Assembly (NCBI RefSeq): GCF_022376445.1
Contig: NW_025954981.1
Location: forward strand, 372,001 to 436,000
Direction of reading: 5' to 3'
Source: Fomitopsis serialis
Taxonomy: Eukaryota > Basidiomycota > Agaricomycetes > Polyporales > Fomitopsidaceae
Length of the DNA: 64,000 bases
Shown: one piece after another, positions 13,135-24,906 of the stretch
Layout: every line of letters begins with the position of its first letter
How positions within the stretch are numbered: the first letter of the stretch is position 1
Notes under the pieces: generated by a model
Seen by the model: the letters and a program-made list of their open reading frames with translations, nothing else
Databases searched by the model: none
Told to the model about the DNA's origin: nothing
Translations under genes and position numbers: made by a program

Positions 13135-14742
13135 TTTCTACAGCAGCACGCGGCGAAGGAAGGGACGAGGACCACTGTTCGGTCTGTGCGGGTGGAATCA
13201 TACGAGGGCAAGGTAGGTTTAAAACTCTCCAGTGGCGCAGAAAGCCTTCTGATGTCTGTTCCTCAGGCCGACAGCAATGAAAGCGTGTCCCAGACGGCGA
13301 GTGAAGTGTAGATGAAGGGCATAGCAGACGGGGTACACATACGCTAGTAAGCAACACAGGCGGCACCCAACCACAGGAGCAGTAAGGAGGACCAGAAATC
13401 AGACTTGTACTTAGTAATGATGCTCCCTGAAAAGCAAACATATCAGAAATGGCCGCGCAAGACGTCTCACAGGCCATGAAGCTTGATGCATACCTGCGAA
13501 GCTGCAGTTTGTCGTTCATTTGTCTGTCACAGCTACTACCACACAGTAGCAGCCTGAGTAAATTGGCATGACCGAGTCGGAAGGACTGCTTTACAAAGCA
13601 ATCCCAGGCACCAGGCCCTAGGTGCGGGCAGGAGGAGCCGGCAGGAGGGTCCAAATGGGCTAAGACCAGGGCCAAGTACGGCTGTTTCCTCCGTGCCACA
13701 AGCCGCAAGACACTGCCACTGCCGCTGCCCGTCAGAGAACCGACAAAATTGAACGCATATTTCGCAACTAGTACGAACAAGCGTTAAATTCACTGATAAG
13801 CTGAGGAGGAGCATCGTCGAGCGTTTAATGGGGGAAAATAAAATTGAATTCGGGAGGTGTAAAGGATTCAGGCCGGAAACATGACATATCTGCTGCCGTG
13901 GCTACGTGGAGAACGTGTAACGAACGGGCAGAAGAAACCGCATGAGAGTCACACACCGTTGCAATTGAATCACAGCTTCGTGAGGCTGTTACTCGGCGCT
14001 GCACGCATTGTCGATTCACTGCTATTTGACACGCGGTGTCAAGCGCGGTATGCACAGACTCAGGATGTTCCGAAGTAGCCAAGCTATGCATTGAATTATG
14101 ACGAACGCTTCGTGTGAGATGGCTTACTCACCGGAGCCGAGGCAGAACAAGAGCCGAAGAGAGGCATGGCTGGCTGCGACGCCCGTCGCCGTGGAACAGC
14201 GTGTTGTTCAACACCTTTGAGGCCTTGAGCTTGCGGCCCATGGCATAACGCAGACGCGAGGTAGGCAGTGCAAGCGCTGTTGTCTGTAATCAAATGAGAG
14301 CCAGAGCTATGCCAGGCCTGCGCGTCCGGGCTGTTTACCCCCGGCAAGCACTGCACTGTGCGCTCAGGGGCCTTCAGGGGCTTTGAAGGGGTCTAGTTCA
14401 TGGTGAGCACAATATGCTCCACATCGACCAGCGAGCCCAACGACTCTGTCGGTGAAGTGGTTCATCGAATTGTGACGGTGTCGACGAGGAGGAGGACAAG
14501 GGAGAAGAATTGCCAATAATGGCTGCTGAGTCAGCATCCCGACGCCCCAAATCGGCACTTGCGGTGCGCAGCAGACTCGAGCTCGTTGCAGCGGGCTGGT
14601 GGGTAAATCTCACCTTTCCTCCTCCCATTATCTTCCTCCTGCGCTCCTTCGCTTGTATATTTATCTGACCGCCGAGCGATACCCATCGACTCCCCAGAAC
14701 ACCACCCGCGGCCCAGAGCCTAGAGACGAAGCTACGACAGCG
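13135..14742. other. Intergenic, no gene seen except a TATA-like site
   Basis: A 1.6-kb space between two same-strand membrane-protein genes. The longest open frames (for example minus strand 12941-13780) overlap the upstream gene or are Ser/Cys-rich without family likeness, and I take them as shadows. The right end carries the likely promoter of the TMEM184-like gene. Confidence 0.35.
14656..14663 (+). promoter_or_regulatory. TATA-like box upstream of the TMEM184-like gene
   Basis: The string tatattta lies about 80 bp before the chosen start codon at 14743, in a plausible place for a fungal core promoter. This is positional inference only. Confidence 0.3.
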
Positions 14743-17308
14743 ATGACGAACTCAACACTTTGCCCGTCCGACAACACCGCAGTTGTCCAGCAGGATAGTT
14801 TTTGGAGCAGCAGTGGCATCAATTGGGATGCCCACCGCATAGGGTGGATCATAGCGGGGTGCTGTGCCTGCGTGGTACGTCTATTCTTGGATCGTTGCCT
14901 CGGCTAGGACATGCTGACATTTGGCGGCGGCAGTCTGTTCTGCTCACCCTTTTCAATGTATTGCAACATGCGCGGTGAGCTTTTTCGATGATCCTACTGC
15001 TCCTGGAACTGAAGGTGGCGACGCAGGCATTACACCAACCCCGCAGAACAAAGACAAATGTACGTACCTGTTTCCCTTCAACTTGTTCCGGAAAGCTCTC
15101 GTAGTTCGTGCACACATCCGTTCCTGCACTGGAGACGACTTGCCCATCCGGGTAGCCTGGGTCGAGCGGCATCGGGGGCCCACAGCCCGGAATAGGAGAC
15201 GCAACCTCCTCCGGAGAGGTCGCCTGTAGATGGCTCTTCTCTGTTTGCCTAACGTTACAGCACGTTCTCTCCCCCGCTTTATCCATTGATCTGAGCGGCA
15301 CGAGCAAGGAAGCTGACTTCCGTGCGATGGTTTTGCTACTAATTTTGACACTGCTTTCCATTCTAACGGAGAGTGCCAGACGGACGCTCTCCAGTGCTCA
15401 ATGGGCCAAGGGTGCTCATCGTTATAGAATAATATTGATCCGGTTGCTCTGTTGACGGGGTTCACGCACCTCTGTCACAATTACGCTTCCCGAGACTGAT
15501 TGGTGCCCTCATTGACGCAGATGTCTAACTTTTTCTTCTTTAGCATACGAGTACTGTACATGCCAGCCGTTTACGCTGTGATCTCATTTTCTCCTACCGC
15601 TTCTTCCGAAGTTATACCTACTATTCCCTTATCGAATCCGGTATGTCCTACGCCGTTCGGATGGTCCATAGCACTCACCATACTGCCCACAGCATATGAG
15701 GTGCGCTAGTTGTATTGACATGTGAAACGTCTGTTGTCTAAATCGGCCGTAGTCGGTCACCCTCAGTGCATTCCTGTAAGTTCGACGTATGTATGTCGCT
15801 GTGTGGGAACCACTCACTGCATGACCAGCCTCTTGCTGATCGAATTTGTTGCCGCGACGGCAGCTGGGCACAATGTTGACAATGCCATCGCTCGCAAGGA
15901 CAAGAACAAACTGCCGTTCCCGGTTCGTGCCTAACCCGACCTGTCATTGCACGAGAAACTGAACTCTCTTCTAGTTCTGCTTCTGGAGATACAGACCAAC
16001 AAAGGTACTTCTGACCGCGTCCGCTGCAACAATTATAGTCTGACGCGTCAGCATAGGCGTACTTTATGTACACGCTGAAGGTACGACGGAGTGAGCATGA
16101 TTGTGATGTTTTGTCTGACCGTCTTGCAGTGGTCCGTTCTGCAATATGTATCATCCGGCCAGCCATCTCCATCGCCGGTATCATCTGCCAGGCGTATGGC
16201 GTCCTCTGCGAGTCTGGGCCTTGGAGCTTCAAAACAGCCAACTCATATTTGAAGTCATTGACGGTGTCAGTATAACGTACGTCCAAAGTTCAGTCGGCTG
16301 ACTGTTCTCACAACATGCTAACGCGGATGCCTCGCAGAATCGCGCTTTATGGGCTGATCATCTTCTATGCACTTACCAAGGACGAGCTGAAAGGCCGACG
16401 ACCGCTGGCGAAGTTCCTCTCCATCAAGCTGATCGTCATGTTCACGTTCTACCAGGGTTGGTCGTACGTAGCTATCAGTTGTCTGCTCGCCAGACTCTCA
16501 CGCCGTCATCCGTCAGTTCGATGCGTTGGAGGGTCGCGTTATCCATGGTGGGCGCTCTTGACATCTTACTCACAGCGTAATTGAACACGCTATGCAGCTA
16601 CGGAGTACTGGACTGAGACGAACATCGCCAACGGCTTGAATGCCCTTGCGACTTGTATTGAGGTCTGCAGAAAGCTGTATCATGTCGGGCTCAATCGCTG
16701 ACGTTATGCGTTCAGATGGTGTTCTTCTCAGCCTTCATGATCTGGGCGTTTTCGCATCAGAGTACAGGCCGATGGCGTCACGACAGGCATAGGACGCCCG
16801 CTCTGGGACAGCATCAACTACAGTACGTTCACATCCATCCATAGCATCTTACGCTGCCTGACAGACCACGTCCAGTGGACTTCGCCATCGAGATTGCTGG
16901 TTCAGTCAAGTTCTTCATCGACTACGTACTCCGCAAGCCGTACACGCGCGGACCCCGGTAACCGTCACGGAGCTCGATGGGAAGACACGGACGAAGATGA
17001 ACCTGGGCGAGGCGTTCGGCGTCGGCGGACCTCAGTACACGGCGTACGCTCCGAGTGAGTCAGCAACTGGCATGCGTCCCCGGATGAGCTACGACGAGAA
17101 TATCAGGCTTGCGCCATACACATACGTGAGCCCCAATCCAAATCTGCACCCGTCGGGCGAAGACACGGCCGGGGCGAACATGAGCCCGGCGTCGAGCAGA
17201 GGGTCGTTGGATGGGTACCAGGAGCCGAGACAAATGGCCAGACGGCGAAGCAGTACCCGCCGCTGTGAGAGAGGTTTTAGACTGCTCGCTTTGCTTCCTT
17301 CGCTGTAA
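14743..17308 (+). CDS. TMEM184-like (DUF300 / Solute_trans_a) membrane protein
   Basis: A seven-helix protein of the organic-solute-transporter-alpha/TMEM184 family, in fungi usually assigned to the vacuole or endomembranes. The start is MTNSTLCPSDNTAVV, with helix 1 at IGWIIAGCCACV plus SVLLTLFNVLQHA. Family hallmarks follow: HYTNPAEQRQ (about 15030-15060), IRVLYMPAVYAVISF and YRFFRSYTYYSLIES (about 15545-15640), LLLLIEFVAATAAGHNVD, CFWRYRPTKAYFMYTLKW, LFLSIKLIVMFTFYQG-like segments near 16410-16460, EYWTETNIANGLNALATCIE (about 16605-16665) and IGRPLWDSINYS. The polar tail carries NLGEAFGVGGPQYTAYAPSE (about 17000-17060). At least six one-base losses interrupt the frame (near 15590, 16149, 16250, 16756, 16770, 16951), although the flanking protein is conserved. 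One intron, about 15062-15543, is unusually long. The exact C-terminus is uncertain. Confidence 0.8.
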
Positions 17309-17660
17309 TGCCTTCTGTTTTTGTTTGGTCTATAGCTGGTGGACCGACTCCATCTTGTCTCGCTCATACGTCGATATCTAGTGCTTCCTGCGGACATCGT
17401 CTTCTCGGCTGCCTGTAAAATCTGTCATTGTCTTGGTATAAACTAATGCACGCGAAATGCTGCTACTTAGGGCGCAATCCGGTGGATGGCGAGGGGGCCT
17501 GCGTTTCGGCCTTTGACCAGGCACTGTTCGATTTTGCTGCCTGCAAGCCATGTAAGTAAGCGAAGTAGTAATGGGCTAACTGATCTAACAGCGGTTTACT
17601 GACTGATGCTTACCCCGGTTACGATACCGGGTAACGGAGCTACTGATCTCGTAATCGCAC
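17309..17660. other. Short intergenic gap, no gene seen
   Basis: About 350 bp following the TMEM184-like gene. A further 3' exon of that gene ending near 17382 is possible, since a GT...AG pair spans about 17269-17335, but it is not required. Nothing else is recognisable. Confidence 0.3.
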
Positions 17661-19824
17661 GTGATTGAAGTTGTTAGCCGCCAAGCTCTGGCCGCCAAGC
17701 TCGTCGCGGCCGACCTTCCTGTTCTCGACGACGACGACGGAGCCGCTGCTCGCCCACTCCCTCCTTTCACTTCACGTTCTCTACTTTACGCTCCTTCAAC
17801 CGTGAATCCAACGGATGGCAAACGGTCACGACAAAATTCGTAGCGGGCACGCCGTTGCCCCGCACGGACATCGTAAACGCGACTGTGAGTTGACCTAGTT
17901 ACTTCTGAGGGTATATTTTGTTAGCAGGGCTGTCCATCTACCAAGGCGGTAGTTGGGGGCGTGGCTACGGCGCTATGCCGTCGAAGTACGGCAGGTAATG
18001 CTGTGAGGGCGACGCTTGGACTTGGCAGTCAGAGGAAAGGGGACAAGCCCAAGTCGCGCATTGTCTCAATCAGATGGTAGAGAGGCATGCGTCGATTGTC
18101 TACTCTTCGTGAAGTAGGAGAGGGTCGCGTGTGGAAAACCGATGATTCCCATGCTCGTAGTATGATTCCCCTTGTGTCGTGAATCCCTTAAGGGGAGGCT
18201 GACATTCATTGGTCCGTCGCGTTCAAGTCCAAGGCGGTGCCCATCATCTTGATGTTCTGGAGTCTTTCGTGCTGAGCTGATTTCGACATACAGCGTGCGC
18301 TACCGGCGGGTTCTACAAATCTCCAAGTGCAGCGGCCGTGGTCGACTCATCGGAGCCACTTCAAATCAGCTGGGACACGTCCTGCTTGGATACAACTGCT
18401 GTCGATATTTATCTGTTCGCACCCCTCGCTCCCACCCCACGGATCCACATCTGGCAAAACGTCGATTATGCGTACGGACGCTACAATGCCACCCTCCAGC
18501 CGGCTTGGTGGAACTCCACCAAATCTGTGAGCCTGCAGCTCGAGATCATCGAGTCGGGCATGCCGACCTTCATGGCCACCCTTCCCATTGGCCCCATGTG
18601 GAACGCTACGTACGGCGGAAATCAGGATGCGTCTACTAGCAGTGACACCGCCTCTGGATCCATCGCCGAGAGCGTCAATAACGTCCCGAAACAGGGCTTG
18701 TCAAAGGGCAAGGTCGCTGCAGCGGTAATCATGACGCTACTTGCCGTTGCCGGTATCGTTGCAGGCGTGTATATCTGGCGCAGTCGCAAGCGTGGACAGC
18801 ATAAGCGGAAGCGGTTCAGCGTCGCGGTGGACAAGCGTATGTCGACGATATCTACAGATTGGAAGTCGGTTACCACTGCGGGTGCGACACATGCCATCCG
18901 GAATAGCGTATACAGCGGAGACCGGACCTCGTCGATTGACGGTGGACAGCCGGAGTTGGATCTCCCTCGTTGCGCCTACAAACTACGGAGGAGGAACTAT
19001 CCCCACCTGCTATGGCGCAAATGCGCCCCGGCTTCCGTGCAAGTTTATACAGTGCAGCCGATCGCCAGTCGCGCGTGTCCCGGGTGTCGTTCGCGCCAGA
19101 GACACGTCCGACCTCGGATTACCGCCGCACGCGCGCATTCCATACCGGTCACCTTCCCCCGCTCCCGGATTCTATGATGTCACCTGCAGAATTGTCGCCA
19201 ACGCAGACCATCGGGCCATTCAGTCTCAGCCTTGAAGACGTCCATGCCCATATGTGGGGACAAGATGAGACACAGCCAAGCTTCGGTACCTTCGCCCCGC
19301 TCTATCCAGTAAGTTATGCTCTCCAAACATCGTTGTGCGGTGTTGACACTTCGCGTTCAGGTTCTTCGCCTACCGTCGATAACTTTGTCATCCCTGCTAC
19401 AATGAAGATGCCCGAGCCTGAGTTGCCGACCCCGCCTGCGCCCGTTCTCCAGGCTCCTTCGGCTCCTCAATCGCCTATCCTTGGCGCAATGCCGATGCCG
19501 TCTATTCCTGGCAGCACCATGTCGCCGGATGATATGCTTCGCGCGTATGCCGAACGTTCCTTCCGCTCACCGCCGCCTACTTCCGCCACTCCACCACCTC
19601 TCAATGGCAATGGCATGCGACAGCTCTATTCGGAGAACCCGACCACGGTCGATTCTTTTGGACTTGTGTCCAAGCCCACGCCGCCTGCCCCCGCATCGCT
19701 GTATCCCGACTTGCCTCCACAGGGCCAGGGCGTTAATGACGACGACGCTCCGAGGGGTAGCTTTGCGGTTTCGGAGGAGAGTCGATATGGCGTTGAGAAC
19801 GCTGAACACGGTTCCGCTATGTAA
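17661..19824 (+). CDS. Single-pass membrane protein with Pro-rich tail, unknown function
   Basis: I do not recognise a named family. An ectodomain (about 17810-18660) carries several N-glycosylation sequons (YNAT, WNST, WNAT) and a stretch GWQTVTTKFVAGTP before an intron near 17884. One helix (AAAVIMTLLAVAGIVAGVY, about 18718-18774) is followed at once by a basic stop-transfer RSRKRGQHKRKR, so the N-terminus should face outward. The cytoplasmic tail has a segment LRLQTTEEELSPPAMAQMRP and then a long Pro/Ser-rich region (about 19370-19824) ending YGVENAEHGSAM. I cannot find a clear signal peptide, so the 5' end is unsure. Two one-base losses occur, near 17813 and near 18968. The layout recalls fungal wall-sensor or adhesin-like proteins, but that is only an analogy. 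Confidence 0.6.
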
Positions 19825-21825
19825 ACAAGACACGGCTGCCTCCCGACCCGCGCCACCTCTCTCTTCTAGCCAGTCCTCCACGCAATCCGTTTATCGTCCC
19901 GTCCACTGAGCGCTTGATCGTGCTACTACTGGCCAACTCAGTCTGTACGATATTGGCGTTGTCACTGAGGGGTTTGTCCCCTCAATTTCTCTCGGCGTAT
20001 CTCGTATCATTGATCTGTCAGTACTCTACTCTTGCCACATAGCTTCGCGTAAATCCCGGCTGCAGCCTGATTACTCGATTGCTGTTGCCGCTTTTTCTCT
20101 TCCCGTCACCTTACCGTGTTCGACTTACGATCGCCTTCCCCGCGCTGCCATACACGCGAACGGGGTGGCGTGTTTCAGCGTCATACCCTTTCTCCTTATA
20201 TCCTACTTACATCAGCCCGCCCTCGCGCGACGCCGTACATTCACTCTTTGCGGCTTGCCGCAAAACTACTGACCACGGTGTGGCTCGGGTTGTAGGGCAC
20301 CGGTTGCCTTCCCCTTCTGTACGTTCCTCGCTTGGGTCTTCTGAGCCGTTGTAGATTTCTTGTAATGTGATTTGGATATGTATCGCACCTGTCTGGTGGT
20401 GCGCTTTGACCGCAAGCCTTCGAGCGTCAGCTGGCCTTCAAGTCCAGGCTTTGACTGGGAATGATGGCGCAAAGTATCTAACTTGTCATTGCAGCGAAGA
20501 CGGAACGCGCGTGTCGGGGTAAGGCATTCCTCTTCACAGACCTCCAGTTCGTTGACAAGTAGTTTAGTGGCCATGGCATGCTTAAGGCTTGGTAAGTCCG
20601 TCGTCTCGATTTGTTCCCAGCTGCCCCCTAGTCTCTCATGCTGAACAATGATCAGTTGGTGTCTGCAATGTGCGCCATTCGGAGCTTTCGGCTCACCAGC
20701 GGAAAGACACCACTTACACTCGTTGACTTATCCCAGTAAGTCACGTCTTCGGCTCCTCTCTACAACTAAGGATGTCTTGCTTGTTGACCGCAAGTTCGCA
20801 GCAAGCCAGTGTCATTAAGAGGATTGAAGCCTTGCAATAAATCCGCACGTGCAAAATGGCTAGCGCTGCGTGCACGGTCTTGAAGAGCTCGAGAGGTCGG
20901 GGAGTGTTCGAACGAACTTGATCTATTGCTTGGGTCCGTGGAGACGGCGAATCGAGAGTTGCAAGTCCAACAGACCACGGCAATTAGCCTGAGGATCACA
21001 GCAACTCTGGAACTGAACGCATGGCTGCGTCGACAACCTCGGCCTGCTCGAGCTTTGAAATCGTATAGGATAGGTGAGTAATTCCGAACTTCATGTCGGT
21101 ATCAGTCCAGGCTAGCACCTGATGTACGGTGTCGTAGATGGATACGATGATGGGTACAAGGTGCGTCGGATCTCCGTGCCATGCCGGGTCCATAAGAGGT
21201 AGGACTCAATGTACGTCGTTGATCCTAGCCGCTGAGAAAGGCAATGAAAGCGGAACAGGAAGATGATGTCGGCGGGGAAACCTGGAAGCAAAACACATCG
21301 TCGCTAGGAGCAGTAGTCAAAGATGCGATGACGACCAATGTGGGACAATCCTTGATGCAGGGTTTAGCGCGACATTCAGAAGACCCGCATTTGTTATGCA
21401 GATATCTGTGCGATGCGGACTCACACTCGGACAGGTGCGCTAGTACAGGTTGTCTGATATCATGCTTGTCATGCTGATCTAGATGTTTCTCCGTTAGCTA
21501 TGCCACGGCTCCAGATGGTGACTAGGTTCATGGCCTATTGAATGTGTGTTATTGCTCGTGGGCAACCGATGTATTGACCGCCAGTGTGATGAGTCAACAA
21601 TGGTCACCTTGGTGTGCTTCTCATGCGCAGGATGCTTCATCAAATCCTCTATCCCCGCTTTGCAAGCTATGCCTTTCCTCGAAGCCTTGATCGTATGATG
21701 CACGTGCTCTACTAGTAGGTCGCGCGTCTTTGCACCCCCGGGGTACGCCACAGTATGAAATGTACCGTCGGCCAGGTTTCACTTATCAGGCGGAGGTCGT
21801 TTACGCACAGCACGAGCTGTTCATC
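19825..21825. other. Intergenic, no confident gene
   Basis: A 2-kb space. Minus-strand open stretches at 21193-20996 (WHGDPTHLVPIIVSIYD) and 21751-21494 (GAKTRDLLVEHVHHTIKAS) read like real protein but match no family I know and lack clear splice partners. They may be remnants of one broken minus-strand gene. The rest shows nothing. Confidence 0.3.
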
Positions 21826-23957
21826 ATGTCCTATCCCATTGCTTACCCAGTGAATGTGGATGTCTTCGTAGTAGGTGGTGGGCCGACCTCTCTGGTCACT
21901 ACTTTCCTGCTGCTGAAAAGTGGGATACGTGTACTCGCTGTAGGTCAGTGCGTTGGTGCGTCAGCGATCGCTTTTCGAATACCTCTGATAGACCGTTTCA
22001 GAACAGAACGACTATGCACAACAGGCAATGTACGGCCGCGCGGGCATACTCCACTCAAGGACTCTCGAGCTTCTAGACATGATTGGGATTTATGAGCGCA
22101 TAGCAGATATCGGATTCGCCATCAGGTAAGTTTCTTCTGGTGCTTACTGGTTTCCTGGTCTGAGGATGTATTAGAGAAGGCGCGACATATAAAGACGGCC
22201 GAGAGGTTGGGGCGCGGGGGTGGAACTTTATGTTCGACGCCGTGAAGGGAAGGACGTTCTTCGACTTCAGGTGTGGTGCCACGTCTATACCAAGGCCTCT
22301 GTCTGTAACTGACATGTGATGCGTCATGAGTTTGAGCATCAGGCAAAGACACGTAGAAGGCGCTCTCAGAGACGCTGTACAAGATTTGGACAAAACTGCC
22401 ATCCGCGCGCCCGTCGTGTTTGTTGACTACGCTGTCGATACAAGCAAACCTATCCCGTATGCGTTACATCCGCGATACTCTCGGGCAGTCAAAAGTGCGC
22501 TGGTGAGTTGGCACTCATTGACATTTCGCCCCGGCCTAACATCGCTCAGCAAATACCTCGTAGGAGCAGACGGAGGACACTCGTCAGTTCGCCGTCTGGC
22601 AGGCATTGGATTTCCTGGTACGAATTCTGGACAGCGCTGGGTTCGTATGGATGCCGTGGTCGAGACCGACATGCCGTACCCTCGCCGAGGTGTCTCATTC
22701 GAATCCAAGGAGTACGGCAACGTCCTGTGGAATCCGTCCGACAACGGTCGTACGCGCGTCGGGTTCGTGTGCCCTGACAGGTTATTTGGCTCCGATGGCG
22801 ACCACCTACCGCAGAGATGCTGATGGAGGAGGCGAAGAGAGCTGTTCAACCTTTCACACTCGAGTTCGTTGAACTTGATTGGTGGACGATATACTCTATT
22901 GGCCAACGCGTTGCCGAGCGGTATAGGACTGGACCTATCTTACTGGCTGGGGATGCCGCCCACACCCACTCATCTGGTGCAGGCCAGGTCTGTTGTTTCT
23001 ACTATTTGAGATCTGTCTGCAAACCGCTGATAGGCACGTCAAAAGGGAATGAACACCGGCATACATGACGCGACCAACCTGGCCTGGAAACTGATCGGCG
23101 TGCTCAAGGGACAATTCACGATATGTCCTGGATACGTACGAAAAGAACGTCGCGCCTCGCACAGCACCTCATCGACTCGACAGAGAGATGGCCACACTCA
23201 TTTCTGGGCCATTGCGAGCCACTACAACGCCCCGCCTGACGCAGACCCAACGTGTATCTTGAACACCATCTGCGAGCGAACGCGGCATTTACAGTCGGGC
23301 TGGGCATCTCCTACGCCGAGAACTTACTGAACCAACGACGCCTTTCGGGTTCTCCGACATCTCATGTCGTTTAGTTGGCCATCGTGCACCGGATGCAGCT
23401 GTCGCTCGACGAACGTAACACTTACCCGAGACTGCACGAGTTCTCCCTATATCGGGCGATTCTGGATCTCGTCTTTGCAGGGGATTACGGCAGACTCCAC
23501 TCGGCCGAGGTTGCAAACAGGGTGCGCGGGTATCTATCGCGAGTTAAGCGACAGTGGATTCTCCACTCTCATTCGTCAATGCACTCGCTCCGGTCTTCGA
23601 GTTCTTGACCATCGTTCGGGGAACCGGAGCAAGACAATGCAGCGAGACTCTGGAGAACAGCCGCTTGGGAAGACCGTTTCTGACGAGGATGGGAAATGTT
23701 ATGAGGTTTACAACTTGCAGCCAAGGTCAGGGGGCATAGTTGTGGTTCGTCCTGATGGAATAGTAGGCCTGGAAGCTACCCTGGATGGCTATGGAGTCCT
23801 GGATAGTTACTTCGCACAGGTAGTGCGCGCTGCAGGGCCACCACACCGGCATCCCCTATACACTTCTGGTAGCTCAGGATGGACACTCGGCGAAGTCTCT
23901 ATTGACGGTGGGCACGGTGAAGAGGGACTGAGAAGATGGATCGGTGCGAAATTATAG
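21826..23957 (+). pseudogene. FAD-dependent monooxygenase (PHBH/phenol hydroxylase fold), multiply frameshifted
   Basis: This would be a flavin- and NAD(P)H-dependent hydroxylase acting on an aromatic substrate. It starts at MSYPIAYPVNVDVF, followed by the dinucleotide-binding VVGGGPTSL. Then come GRAGILHSRTLELLDMIGIY (about 22033-22092), the DG motif VGADGGHSSVRRLAG (about 22560-22605) and the FAD ribityl-binding GD motif LLAGDAAHTHSSGAGQ (about 22942-22990), joined by an intron to GMNTGIHDATNLAWKL. The C-terminal thioredoxin-like part has VGHRAPDAAVA (about 23375) and IVVVRPDGIVG (about 23736-23768). Introns before 22800 splice cleanly. From 22806 on there are at least six frame changes, most clearly one-base losses, with LDTYEK, AQHLID and REMATLISG lying in different frames. 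It is either a decaying gene or poor sequence; because the protein stays recognisable between breaks, I favour sequence error. Confidence 0.7.
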
Positions 23958-24906
23958 AGCGTGCGCGATTCCCGGCGACTTACTCGGTAATGCACAACTG
24001 TCGCACGAAGACTTTTACTTAACTTGACAATGCTAGAAGACGTTCGCACGGTGCTTGCTTGCTCAATTACAGGCTGACAACTTCTGGTCAATACAACGCT
24101 ATAGCAACAACTCCGTATGCTGCGTTTAGATTTGACATGGTCGCTTTGTTGTCTGTGTGTCGTCAGCATGCATATGTCGACCGGCGAGCCGGCGTCACAC
24201 GCCAAAGTCCACCGACGTTGATCGTTTCGCCTCGGCATGCTCTGCGCTAAATGTTAGCATTCAAGTTTGAAAGCATTTTAATCTGATTAGTAACCGGATC
24301 TAGGTGCATGTCGCTTGACAGCCTGTGGGGGTATCACTCGACCTAAATGCGTTCACCGCTACTGGATCTCAAATCGTGAGTGATCCATATAGTTGCAGCT
24401 ATTCAACCTCATCAGCGTCTGATCACAGCTGGCTCGTGCACATGCAGAAGCCCTATAAGCTATAACTTATCAGGTGGACCGGTTATGCTCCCACGCAGAG
24501 ACTTCACGGCTCTAGGCGCTCTCTTCAAGGCCGGTCCCCGTTCCACCCCCCTCCACTGAAATATAAACAACTGCCCGGATCTACTGATCTCGGCGACGGC
24601 ATATAAGTATGCGTGCGCATGGCTACGTCAGTCGAGAATACAACACTTGTTTGGCGCAACGCATCAGGCACATGTACCTGGACACGAGCCTCTGACACGA
24701 TCTCGAACGGGGACAATCCGGAGATGAGATTGCCAAAAGTGTGTGTAATGACATTGGCTGACCGTCGGCCTCATGCCAGTGTCTACTTCAAGGTCCAAGG
24801 TGGCGGAACGTCCGGGTACTTATCTTGCCATTCGTTCTGTCGTATAGCTCGCTGCGGCCCCTACCCAAGTCAAGCTGTTTTACCATCAAGCGCGCGAAGA
24901 CCCAAG
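23958..24906. other. Intergenic, no gene seen
   Basis: A 0.95-kb space between two plus-strand genes. An open stretch from 24613 with MATSVENTTLVWRNASGT precedes the next gene but is not needed by it; it might be 5' leader or a short separate gene. I see no further feature. Confidence 0.3.

Noticed and set aside
12941..13780. 279-codon minus-strand frame over the end of the DUF6534 gene
   Set aside because: It overlaps exons of a recognisable plus-strand gene and its Ser/Cys/Pro-rich translation resembles no family.
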